A stretch of DNA of 10,133 nt from Propionibacteriaceae bacterium (GTDB taxonomy: Bacteria > Actinomycetota > Actinomycetes > Propionibacteriales > Propionibacteriaceae): positions 3,261 through 13,393 of the forward strand of contig JAUNUL010000044.1 of the NCBI GenBank assembly GCA_030538175.1. Reading direction: 5' to 3'. The notes beneath the pieces are model-generated. The model saw nothing but the letters and a program-made list of their open reading frames with translations, did no database searches and was not told where the DNA came from. Positions 1 through 6,045 of this stretch are shown here, piece after piece. The position numbers and the translations under genes were made by a program. Within the stretch, counting starts at the first letter, position 1, and each line of letters starts with the position of its first letter.

Positions 1-222
1 GGGCTCAACCTGCTGAAGAAGAAGGTCGGGCTGCGGTATGCGATGAACATCGTCCCGCTGGATCCGACCTGGGTGAAGGGGACGCACGGTCGCCTGCCCG
101 GGGCCGACGATGCGCCGGTCCTGATCAGCTCCCACGACCTGCCCGGTCTGGATGGGGAGTCCGTGCCCGCGACCGGCGTCCACGACCTCATCCTCGCCGC
201 CGCGGGCGTACGCCGACCCTAA
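1..222 (+). CDS. C-terminal fragment of a probable alkaline phosphatase superfamily (type I phosphodiesterase-like) protein
   Basis: The first 74 codons form an open frame from base 1 to a TAA at 220-222, so only the last 73 residues are present and the gene begins outside the window. The fragment reads LKKKVGLRYAMNIVPLDPTW at residues 5-24, followed by a VKGTHGRLP segment and a DAPVLISSHDLPG segment. The K/R-G-T/S-H-G-R pattern followed by a short 'pvli' strand is the kind of C-terminal end seen in bacterial alkaline-phosphatase-superfamily phosphodiesterases of the nucleotide pyrophosphatase type, where the histidine helps bind metal. This is recognition from a short piece, since the N-terminal metal and nucleophile motifs are not in view. 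The stop overlaps the stop of the convergent gntR gene and no terminator hairpin separates the two, so their transcripts probably run into each other. Confidence 0.5.
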   Translation, partial: GLNLLKKKVGLRYAMNIVPLDPTWVKGTHGRLPGADDAPVLISSHDLPGLDGESVPATGVHDLILAAAGVRRP

Positions 223-590
223 CCGGGGGCAAGCTCGGCCAGGCTCCGACGCACATAGGCGATCATCGCGTCCGGGCCGAGGCCGAGCCCCCGCATGGCG
301 AGGACGAAGGTGTCTGCATGCATGGATGCCTGCTGGGCGATGTCCGGGCCATCGTTGGGCAGGGCGACCACGGTGCCGTTGCGTCCAGCGGTGCGGACGA
401 AGCCCGCTGCCTCGAGCTCGCGATAGGCCCGGGCGACCGTATTGGGAGCCAGACCAAGATCGCTGGCCAGTCGGCGGACCGTTGGCAGACGCGTGCCCGG
501 GACCAGCACCCCCGAGTTGATCTGGGCGATGAGCTGCTGGCGGAGTTGCTCAAAGGGCCGGACGGTTGAGGTGGGGTCGATGACCAACAT
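219..590 (-). CDS. GntR-family transcriptional regulator, YtrA type
   Basis: A 123-residue DNA-binding protein. Residues 10-75 are a typical GntR winged helix: PFEQLRQQLIAQINSGVLVPGTRLPTVR-type sequence, recognition helix LGLAPNTVARAYRELE at 45-60 and wing GFVRTAGRNGTVV at 63-75. Only about 45 residues follow, too short for a FadR or HutC effector domain, so it fits the YtrA subfamily, whose members usually repress an operon containing their own gene. The ATG at 590 is preceded by AGGAGG (595-600) and matches the usual family start; longer frames add low-quality sequence. The ATG overlaps the TGA of the upstream membrane protein by one base (TGATG), so translation is probably coupled. YtrA genes usually neighbour an ABC transporter, but no ATPase is seen here. 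The likely operator is the palindrome at 1527-1540. Confidence 0.88.
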   Translation of the reverse strand: MLVIDPTSTVRPFEQLRQQLIAQINSGVLVPGTRLPTVRRLASDLGLAPNTVARAYRELEAAGFVRTAGRNGTVVALPNDGPDIAQQASMHADTFVLAMRGLGLGPDAMIAYVRRSLAELAPG

Positions 591-1516
591 CAGGCCTCCT
601 GGAAGCGCCCGGCCCACAGACCCAGCACTGGATTGGGGCGCTGCCTGCCGATGCCCCACGGCACCAGGAGCGCGGCCCAGCAGACGACCCCCACGCCAAA
701 GGCGAGGAACCCGAGCCACATCGTCAGATCCATCCCCTGGGCACGCACCTCGGGGTTGATCACCCAGGTGCCCGCCACGACGAGCAGACCGAAAGTCGTC
801 AACACCCCGACGGCGACCGAGGTGTCCCGCACCCCGCGGACGGCGTCCACGCGGGTGGCATCGTCCCAGGCCAGTTCGAGGTCACTGTGCGCATGCTGGG
901 GCAGGTCGATCAGGCGACGCTCGGCCCGCAGCAGCAGCCACCACAAGACGAGGACGCCGGCTGTCGCGAGCCCGATGAGCACCGGAACAGCGACCCCACC
1001 GGGCGGCCGGAGCGGGACCATCACCCACACCAGCAGTGCCACCAGAGCGGCCGCCAGCACGGTCACGGGAACGAGCCGGACGGCGAGTCCTTCGGGTGCG
1101 GTGCTGTAGTCGGCGAGGTCGGTCGCACGCGGTCGGGCAACCCGAGGCGCGTCCGGTCGCAGCATCGGATCGGGCCGGCGTGCGCCGAAGAAGCCGCCGA
1201 GGCCCATGCCGAACGCAGCCGGCAGACACACCAGCAGGCCACTGAGCCCGTCGCCGTCGGTCACTCCTTCCACGATCAGCGCGGCGACGAGCCCGACGGC
1301 CAATCCAGCGGACCCCCACCACATGGCGGCCCGCTCGCGTCGGCGGATGCGCTGCAGCACGGGCTGGCGCAACTCATCCGGCAGGGGCAAACGTCGGGAG
1401 CGGACATAGCGGGCGAGTTGTTTCTCATCGACGTGCTGACCCCGTCCTCGGGTGATGGGGGCCGCCGACGGCAGGATCGCGGCACCGAACACGACGAACC
1501 AGATGATCGCTTGCAT
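590..1516 (-). CDS. Seven-helix integral membrane protein of unknown function, first gene of a GntR operon
   Basis: A 308-residue protein with about seven predicted membrane segments: residues 2-19, 66-84, 90-111, 146-167, 176-196, 233-253 and 264-287. A basic, charged stretch at 23-62 (including RRLPLPDELR and RIRRRERAA) lies between helices 1 and 2 and should be cytoplasmic by the positive-inside rule. A second polar linker, at 112-145, contains ARRPDPMLRPDAPRVARPR. I recognise no catalytic or transport motif. The start is the ATG at 1516 because AAAGGAGG (1521-1528) precedes it at proper spacing. An upstream in-frame start at 1540 would put the ribosome site inside the gene and is rejected. 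The gene is cotranscribed and translationally coupled with gntR, so the regulator probably controls this protein. Small membrane proteins of this sort often accompany YtrA regulators in actinobacteria and are linked to envelope stress, but that is inference. Confidence 0.8.
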   Translation of the reverse strand: MQAIIWFVVFGAAILPSAAPITRGRGQHVDEKQLARYVRSRRLPLPDELRQPVLQRIRRRERAAMWWGSAGLAVGLVAALIVEGVTDGDGLSGLLVCLPAAFGMGLGGFFGARRPDPMLRPDAPRVARPRATDLADYSTAPEGLAVRLVPVTVLAAALVALLVWVMVPLRPPGGVAVPVLIGLATAGVLVLWWLLLRAERRLIDLPQHAHSDLELAWDDATRVDAVRGVRDTSVAVGVLTTFGLLVVAGTWVINPEVRAQGMDLTMWLGFLAFGVGVVCWAALLVPWGIGRQRPNPVLGLWAGRFQEA

Positions 1517-1526
1517 CGTTCCTCCT

Positions 1527-1540
1527 TTGTATCGATACAA
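1527..1540. promoter_or_regulatory. Perfect 14-bp palindrome, probable GntR operator
   Basis: TTGTATCGATACAA equals its own reverse complement. It contains GT-N6-AC, which fits the general GntR operator form (GT...AC half sites). It starts two bases downstream of the proposed -10 hexamer (1543-1548), so a bound repressor would cover the transcription start, and it ends next to the ribosome site of the membrane-protein gene. It belongs to the operon that encodes the GntR regulator, which suggests autoregulation. The palindrome is seen directly; the regulator assignment is inferred. Confidence 0.65.
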
Positions 1541-1542
1541 TC

Positions 1543-1571
1543 AATGTAATGACACAAAGGCGCATGATCAA
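1543..1571 (-). promoter_or_regulatory. Sigma-70-type promoter of the membrane protein-gntR operon
   Basis: On the minus strand TTGATC (1566-1571) and TACATT (1543-1548) are separated by exactly 17 bases. Each hexamer matches four of six consensus positions. The region is unusually AT-rich for this sequence. Transcription would begin inside or at the edge of the palindrome at 1527-1540, giving a leader of only about 20 bases with the ribosome site in it. Confidence 0.55.
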
Positions 1572-1585
1572 GTCATCGCGAGGAA

Positions 1586-1984
1586 TCAGTCAAAGTCACG
1601 GATGGTGCGAGGCCCGATGATGTGTACGCCGAACGGCGCCACCCGCGCGATCAAACCGCGGTCGGCCGTCGCCAGCGTGACCGTCGCGCCCTCGGCTGCC
1701 AACGCCTCGCACTGGACGACGATCTCGTCATCGCCCTCCCCCTCGGCATGCACGGTCGTGATGCGGCCTTCGGTTCCGGCGGGTACGCCGGCCCGCGCCC
1801 GCCCCTCCACCACGAAGACGACCTGATCGAAGCCGGTCGTCGTCTCTGCCAGGCCCGCGTACACACGCCGGGTCGCACCGGCCCGGTCACGCCACCAACC
1901 ATCGGGCACCGACCCGACCACATTGGCCGCGTCGACCACGAGCACCTCAGTGCGATCCGAACTCACCCGCTGATCATTTCGCAC
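1586..1984 (-). CDS. Small PIN/NYN-like domain protein, putative nuclease
   Basis: A 132-residue single-domain protein. It shows the alternating strand/helix pattern and spaced acidic residues of the NYN/PIN fold: VLVVDAANVVGS at residues 14-25 (Asp18, Asn21), VVFVVEGRA at 55-63 (Glu60), GEGDDEIVVQ at 82-91 (Asp85, Asp86) and TLATADRGL at 103-111 (Asp108), ending in GVHIIGPRTIRDFD. Such acidic residues bind metal in PIN-fold ribonucleases. The fold assignment is from pattern recognition and the substrate is unknown. I chose the GTG at 1984 because GGAG (1991-1994) lies six bases upstream. A GTG at 1966 would remove only six residues and is a fair alternative. The gene ends just before the promoter of the membrane-protein operon and is divergent from the FMN reductase gene. 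Confidence 0.65.
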   Translation of the reverse strand: MRNDQRVSSDRTEVLVVDAANVVGSVPDGWWRDRAGATRRVYAGLAETTTGFDQVVFVVEGRARAGVPAGTEGRITTVHAEGEGDDEIVVQCEALAAEGATVTLATADRGLIARVAPFGVHIIGPRTIRDFD

Positions 1985-2038
1985 GCCTGTCTCCGCTCCG
2001 AGCGGGGCGAGGGCACACACCCCCGGTGCTGGCGGCAA

Positions 2039-2061
2039 AATCAGGCGCCCCTAACCTGATT
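2039..2061. promoter_or_regulatory. Inverted repeat in the divergent intergenic region
   Basis: AATCAGG (2039-2045) and CCTGATT (2055-2061) form perfect seven-base arms around a nine-base spacer. The repeat lies between the divergent PIN/NYN-like gene and the FMN reductase gene. Its right arm overlaps TAACCT (2052-2057), a possible actinobacterial TAnnnT -10 element for the reductase. It could be an operator for one or both genes; no regulator is identified. Confidence 0.4.
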
Positions 2062-2106
2062 CACCACGCCCGAATCCAGGGTGCCAACGCTCAGAAGGAG
2101 CAATCC

Positions 2107-2676
2107 ATGACCTATTCCGTCGGCTATTTCGTGGGGAGCCTTTCCACCACCTCGATCAACCGTCGCCTGGCCAAGGCATTGGTCAAGCTCGGCAGCCCAG
2201 AGGCGACGTTCACAGAGATCCCCATCGACAAGCTGCCGCTCTACAGCCCGGATTATGACGAGTCCTATCCGCGGGAGGGGAAGGCGCTCAAAGATGCCAT
2301 TGCGGCCTCCGATGCCCTGCTGTTCGTCACACCCGAATACAATCGCGCGATCCCCGGGCCCCTCAAGAACGCCATCGACTGGGCCAGCCGTCCGTGGGGG
2401 CAGAACTCCTTCGACCACAAGCCAGCCGCAATCATCGGCGCCTCGATCGGCGCCATCGGCACGGCGCTGGCCCAGCAGAGCCTGCGGGCGGTGCTGGCGT
2501 TCTGCAACGCTCGGCAGATGACCGCCCCGGAGGCGTACATCCAGATCACCGACGGCCTCATCGACGACGACGGCAACATCTCCGACGACGAGACCCGGGA
2601 GTTCCTGCAGGCCTATATGGCCGAGTTCCACGAGCATGTGACCCGCGTGCTCACTGTCCTGCCTCCGCAGCGCTGA
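2107..2676 (+). CDS. NADPH-dependent FMN reductase (flavodoxin-like fold)
   Basis: A 189-residue soluble flavoprotein of the NADPH-dependent FMN reductase family (also SsuE/ChrR/YieF-like), which moves electrons from NADPH to flavin, quinones or other acceptors. The FMN-phosphate loop is GSLSTTSINRRLA at residues 10-22, matching the family's GSLRxxSxNxxLA. The isoalloxazine-contacting TPEYN motif is at 75-79, followed by IPGPLKNAIDWASRP at 82-96. GASIGAIGTALAQQSLR at 111-127 corresponds to the GxxGGxxa-type loop, and the length fits the family. The ATG at 2107 has AGAAGGAG (2093-2100) six bases upstream; the longer open frame before it is non-coding. It appears to be monocistronic, with a possible -10 at 2052-2057 overlapping an inverted repeat. 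The physiological acceptor cannot be read from the sequence. Confidence 0.9.
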   Translation: MTYSVGYFVGSLSTTSINRRLAKALVKLGSPEATFTEIPIDKLPLYSPDYDESYPREGKALKDAIAASDALLFVTPEYNRAIPGPLKNAIDWASRPWGQNSFDHKPAAIIGASIGAIGTALAQQSLRAVLAFCNARQMTAPEAYIQITDGLIDDDGNISDDETREFLQAYMAEFHEHVTRVLTVLPPQR

Positions 2677-2712
2677 CCGACGGTCTTCCTCAGCCACGCC
2701 GCTGACAACAAA

Positions 2713-2747
2713 AGAAGCCCGCTTCCCTGATTGGGGAGCGGGCTTCT
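2713..2747 (-). terminator. Intrinsic terminator after rpmB, possibly bidirectional
   Basis: Two 15-base arms (2713-2727 and 2733-2747) pair fully apart from one G-U wobble and enclose a five-base loop. Read on the minus strand the hairpin is followed directly by TTTGTTGT, a U-rich tail, so it is the terminator of rpmB. In the plus direction it lies 36 bases after the FMN reductase stop but lacks a U tract, so it may only partly stop that transcript. Confidence 0.85.
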
Positions 2748-2759
2748 CGCGCAGGCAGG

Positions 2760-2948
2760 TCAGCGAGCGGCGACCTTGCCGGCCTTCAAGCAGGAAGTGC
2801 AGACGTTGACGCGCTTCGCGCTGCCGTTGACGACAGCCTTGATGCGCTGGATGTTCGGGTTCCAGCGGCGCTTGGTCTTCTTCTTCGACCAGGGCTTGTT
2901 GTTGCCAAAGCCCGGGCTCTTGGCACACACATCACATACGGCAGCCAC
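2760..2948 (-). CDS. rpmB: 50S ribosomal protein L28, zinc-ribbon (four-cysteine) form
   Basis: A 62-residue basic ribosomal protein of the large subunit. MAAVCDVCAKSPGFGNN at residues 1-17 and the following PWSKKKTKRRWNPNIQRI segment are the L28 signature. Two cysteine pairs, Cys5/Cys8 and Cys50/Cys53 (CTSC), form the zinc ribbon. Some actinobacteria carry a second, cysteine-free L28 used under zinc starvation; this copy is the zinc-containing form. The start is GTG at 2948, preceded by GAGGAG at ideal spacing. A promoter and a leader of about 65 bases lie upstream and an intrinsic terminator downstream, so it is its own transcription unit, although it is in line with rnj. Length and sequence are typical and nothing is missing. 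Confidence 0.96.
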   Translation of the reverse strand: MAAVCDVCAKSPGFGNNKPWSKKKTKRRWNPNIQRIKAVVNGSAKRVNVCTSCLKAGKVAAR

Positions 2949-3018
2949 TGGAGTCTCCTCGGTAAGAACAGGTCAAAATGCAGACAGCGGATCGCGACCG
3001 CGAACCGGCAACCTGGCG

Positions 3019-3047
3019 ATTCTAACCAGCCGGATCAATGGGCGCAA
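3019..3047 (-). promoter_or_regulatory. Promoter of rpmB
   Basis: TAGAAT (3019-3024, minus strand) matches five of six -10 positions. TTGCGC (3042-3047) stands 17 bases upstream as a weaker -35. Transcription from about 3012 would give a leader of roughly 65 bases before the rpmB GTG. The -35 element forms part of the inverted repeat at 3040-3059. Confidence 0.6.
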
Positions 3048-3059
3048 ATCGTTGCGCCC
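3040..3059. repeat. Perfect hairpin between rnj and rpmB
   Basis: GGGCGCAA and TTGCGCCC, eight-base perfect arms with a four-base loop, lie 58 bases downstream of the rnj stop. On the minus-strand RNA it would form a stable GC-rich hairpin without a U tail, so it may be an imperfect terminator or a 3'-end stabiliser for rnj. One arm contains the proposed -35 of rpmB, so it could also be a regulator site. Confidence 0.55.
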
Positions 3060-3116
3060 GCCCAGCTCCTCGCCCGATCGATCCGCAGGAATCAGCGTCC
3101 CGGCAGCAGCTCCACG

Positions 3117-4802
3117 TCAGCCGTGGATCACGACCGGGACGATCATCGGGCGACGGCGATAGGACTTGTTGACCCAGCGACCGATCTGACGCCGGACAAC
3201 CTGTTGCAGCCGGTGGGTGTCATCGACGCCTTCGGTCATCGCCTTGACCAGTGCCGCGGCGATCTCATCCCGGATCCCATTGAAGACCGAGTCATCCTCG
3301 ACGAACCCACGCGCGAGAATGTCCGGACCCGTGACAAGTTGCGCAGTGTGCGGATTGACGACGGCGATCACCGTGATAAATCCCTCGTCGCCCAGGATGC
3401 GCCGATCGGTCAACTCCGTGTCGGACAGCGCCCCGACCGTCGACCCATCGACGAAGACATAGCCGGTGTCGACCCGACCGACAACCGAAAGTCGGCCGTT
3501 GTGCAGATCCACGACGTCCCCGTCCTCGACCACGACCGTGCGATCGGCACTCACTCCCGTCGCCTGCGCGAGTTCTGCATTGGCCATGAGGTGCCGCATC
3601 TCCCCGTGCACGGGCATCACGTTGCGCGGCTGGACGATGTTGTAGCAATAGAGCAACTCGCCCGCCGAGGCGTGCCCGGAGACGTGCACCATGGCGTTCC
3701 CCTTGTGCACGACACGCGCCCCCAGCCGGGAGAGCCCGTTGATGACACGCGACACCGAGTTCTCGTTGCCGGGAATGAGCGAGCTGGCCAGCAGCACGGT
3801 GTCCCCCGGTTCGAGTTCCAGCGCCGGGTGCTCGCGATTCGCCAGCCGGGACAGCGCCGAGAGAGGCTCACCCTGGGAGCCGGTGGAGATGATCACGACT
3901 TCGGACGGCTTGTAGTGCTCGACGTCCTTGAGATCGATCAGCGTGTTGCCGGGCACCTTCAGATAACCCAGATCGCGGGCGATGGCCATGTTCTTGACCA
4001 TGGACCGACCCACATAGGCAACCTTCCGGCCATGGCGGACGGCCTCATCGAGCACCTGCTGGACGCGGTGCACATGGGAGGCGAAGCAGGCCACGACCAG
4101 CCGCTGATTCGAGGAGGTGAAGACCCGTTGCAAGGCGGGCTGGATGTCCTTCTCGGGGGTGGTGAAACCCGGCACTTCGGCGTTCGTCGAGTCGGTCATG
4201 AAGAGGTCCACGCCCTCTTCGCCGAGCTTGGCGAACCGCCGCAGGTCGGTGAGCCGACCATCGAGCGGCAGCTGATCCATCTTGAAGTCGCCGGTGTGCA
4301 GGACCGTGCCGGCCTTGGTGCGCAGGAAGAGCCCGACCGCGTCGGGGATCGAATGGTTCACGGGGATGAACTCGATCTCGAACTCGTCGACGTTGACGAC
4401 CGATACGTCGTCGATCTCGCGCAGGTCTGTGTTGCGGACCCGGTGCTCGCGCAACTTCTCGCGCACGAGCGCCAGAGTGAGCCGGGTGCCGAAGACCGGG
4501 ATGTCGTTGCGCAGCTTCAACAGATAGGGCACGGCACCGATGTGGTCCTCATGCCCGTGGGTGAGCACCAGCCCGACGATGTCATCCAGCCGGTCCCGGA
4601 TCGCGTCGATGCCAGGCAGGATCAGGTCGACCCCGGGGTGGTCATCACTGGGGAACAGCACACCGCAGTCGATGATCAGGATCTTGCCGTTGACCTCCAG
4701 GGACGCCATGTTCCGCCCGACATCACCGAGACCACCGAGCGGGATGATCCGCAGGGTGTCGGGTCGGAGCTTGGGGGGCGTACGCAAACCGGGAGAAGAC
4801 AT
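3117..4802 (-). CDS. rnj: Ribonuclease J
   Basis: A 561-residue cytoplasmic metallo-beta-lactamase/beta-CASP ribonuclease with endonuclease and 5'-3' exonuclease activity in mRNA decay and rRNA maturation. The metal-binding HGHEDHIG motif is at residues 82-89, with further ligands at His150 (NHSIPD, 149-154) and Asp172 (TGDFK, 170-174). The beta-CASP part includes STGSQGEP at 306-313, SGHAS at 375-379 and MPVHGE at 396-401. The C-terminal region to residue 561 is complete and of usual length. The true start is the ATG at 4802 (MSSPGLRTPPKLRPDTLRII); an upstream extension of the frame overlaps the previous gene and is not conserved-looking. There is no clear Shine-Dalgarno site, but TAACCT lies seven bases before the ATG, which suggests a leaderless transcript. 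The previous gene ends only 23 bases upstream. Confidence 0.96.
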   Translation of the reverse strand: MSSPGLRTPPKLRPDTLRIIPLGGLGDVGRNMASLEVNGKILIIDCGVLFPSDDHPGVDLILPGIDAIRDRLDDIVGLVLTHGHEDHIGAVPYLLKLRNDIPVFGTRLTLALVREKLREHRVRNTDLREIDDVSVVNVDEFEIEFIPVNHSIPDAVGLFLRTKAGTVLHTGDFKMDQLPLDGRLTDLRRFAKLGEEGVDLFMTDSTNAEVPGFTTPEKDIQPALQRVFTSSNQRLVVACFASHVHRVQQVLDEAVRHGRKVAYVGRSMVKNMAIARDLGYLKVPGNTLIDLKDVEHYKPSEVVIISTGSQGEPLSALSRLANREHPALELEPGDTVLLASSLIPGNENSVSRVINGLSRLGARVVHKGNAMVHVSGHASAGELLYCYNIVQPRNVMPVHGEMRHLMANAELAQATGVSADRTVVVEDGDVVDLHNGRLSVVGRVDTGYVFVDGSTVGALSDTELTDRRILGDEGFITVIAVVNPHTAQLVTGPDILARGFVEDDSVFNGIRDEIAAALVKAMTEGVDDTHRLQQVVRRQIGRWVNKSYRRRPMIVPVVIHG

Positions 4803-4809
4803 GCGGGTC

Positions 4810-4815
4810 AGGTTA
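4810..4815 (-). promoter_or_regulatory. Possible -10 element for leaderless rnj transcription
   Basis: TAACCT on the minus strand fits the actinobacterial TAnnnT -10 form. It ends seven bases before the rnj ATG, so transcription could start at or next to the initiation codon. No good -35 hexamer is seen. The lack of a ribosome site before rnj supports the idea. Confidence 0.4.
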
Positions 4816-4825
4816 TCCGAACCAA

Positions 4826-6034
4826 TCAGGCGGGGAACAGTTTGAGCGCCTGCATGGCCGAGGTGACCTCCGCCAGGTCGCAGGGGTTGGACAATTGCCT
4901 GCCGAGCACTTCCTCGATCCGGTTCATCCGATAGCGGACGGTGTTCGGGTGACAGAACAGTGCCTGTGCCGCATCGCCGACCGAGCCCTTGGCCACCAGC
5001 CAATGCTCGAGGGTTTCGAGCAGGGGTTCCTGCGCCCGTTCGGGGAGGGCCAGCAGCGGTCCCAGGACGGTTTGGATGAGCATCCGTGCCGTGTCGGGCG
5101 AGGCCGCGATGAGCGCCGCGAGCGGGTTGTCCTCCAGTTGGCGTACGCCGGACTCCCCCGCCGGAATCGCCGTCATCACCAAGCGGGCCAGATAAACCCC
5201 GTGGCTGGTCTCCGCCAGCGACGTGAACACTGCGCTCACTCCGACCCGGGTGTGTGCGACGCGTGCCAGGACCCCCAGCACGGCGGTCACCTCGTGTTCG
5301 CGCAGCGACACCACCCCGACCTTGAGGTCCGGCGTGAGCCGCCAGGCTGACCCGAGCCCGCGCCGACGCAGGCGGGCGTACACATCCGGCAGCGGGTCCG
5401 CCCCCGACGACGCTGCGACGATCGCGACGAACCGCCCCTCGAACGGCAGATCAAGCCGGGCCGCTGCCCGCCAGATCTCATCCCGGCCGGTCAGGTATCC
5501 CTTGAAGAGCGCCTCGAGCGTGGCCGCCCGTTCGGCTTCCCGCTCGACCAGGAGTTCGGCAGAGCGTTCCTGGTACGCCAGGATCGCGATCCGCGAGACC
5601 TCCTCCAAGCGCCCGAACATCTCCCCCGCGAGCCCGACGACCAAGACCGGTTCGGTCCCCTGGCCCAAGGCAGCCGCCTGCACGTCCTGCCACAGCTCGG
5701 CCACGGTGATGCGATAAGCCTCGAGGACCGCGTGCAGGGCCACCCCTTGTTCGGCCCGCGCCCGACCGGTCTCACTCGGCCCGATGCTGCCCGCTGGCGT
5801 GTCGCCACCGGCGATGGATGCCAGGAGATATTCGAACTGGCCCTTGATCGACGCCCGCAGGTCCAGCTGGGGCAGGTCGCGATAGCCGGGCAGTTCCCCC
5901 ACCAGCCGTGCCTCGGTGCGGTTCACCAGATCGAGCAAGTGGGTCCGCACGATCGGCACCACGGACCGAAGTTCTTCATCCGCTCTGCCGGGCAAACCAG
6001 CGCTTGGTCCATCCAGAACCTTGCGGGAAGGCAT
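4826..6034 (-). CDS. PucR/CdaR-like transcriptional regulator with C-terminal helix-turn-helix
   Basis: A 402-residue regulator. The last 65 residues (about 338-402) are a PucR-type helix-turn-helix: LLETLEHWLVAKGSVGDAAQ, then LFCHPNTVRYRMNRIEEVLG at 359-378. The middle part, about 195-300, looks like the degenerate GGDEF-like domain of CdaR proteins (RFVAIVAASSG at 201-211, KVGVVSL at 238-244). The N-terminal 25-165 is helical with THLLDLVNRTEARLVGELPG at 31-50 and AVLEAYRITVAELWQ at 102-116, resembling the RsbRD N-terminal sensor region that often precedes this arrangement. The start at 6034 has AGGAG five bases upstream and follows the GNAT stop by 11 bases, so the two are probably cotranscribed. 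It lies directly upstream of rnj. Known relatives control metabolic or catabolic operons; the target and ligand here are unknown. Confidence 0.85.
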   Translation of the reverse strand: MPSRKVLDGPSAGLPGRADEELRSVVPIVRTHLLDLVNRTEARLVGELPGYRDLPQLDLRASIKGQFEYLLASIAGGDTPAGSIGPSETGRARAEQGVALHAVLEAYRITVAELWQDVQAAALGQGTEPVLVVGLAGEMFGRLEEVSRIAILAYQERSAELLVEREAERAATLEALFKGYLTGRDEIWRAAARLDLPFEGRFVAIVAASSGADPLPDVYARLRRRGLGSAWRLTPDLKVGVVSLREHEVTAVLGVLARVAHTRVGVSAVFTSLAETSHGVYLARLVMTAIPAGESGVRQLEDNPLAALIAASPDTARMLIQTVLGPLLALPERAQEPLLETLEHWLVAKGSVGDAAQALFCHPNTVRYRMNRIEEVLGRQLSNPCDLAEVTSAMQALKLFPA

Positions 6035-6045
6035 GGTTTCTCCTG

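Noticed and set aside
887..1549. 220-codon plus-strand frame opposite the membrane protein
   Set aside because: Its product is polar, repetitive and domain-free, while the opposite strand encodes clean membrane helices with a good ribosome site.
1586..2676. Possible toxin-antitoxin pair (PIN-like protein plus neighbour)
   Set aside because: The neighbour is a divergent FMN reductase and no small antitoxin ORF is visible beside the PIN/NYN-like gene.
2041..2928. 295-codon minus-strand frame opposite the FMN reductase and rpmB region
   Set aside because: It runs through the strong terminator and overlaps rpmB in another frame and the reductase antisense; the product has no recognisable domain.
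2949..3018. Possible riboswitch or ribosomal-protein leader in the rpmB 5' region
   Set aside because: Only a short TCGCG/CGCGA hairpin is visible; no known leader structure can be recognised in about 65 bases.
3123..4934. 603-codon open frame on the plus strand opposite rnj
   Set aside because: It lies antisense to a clear full-length RNase J. The product is rich in Asp, Arg, Val and His with no domain and is a typical by-product of high-GC codon bias.
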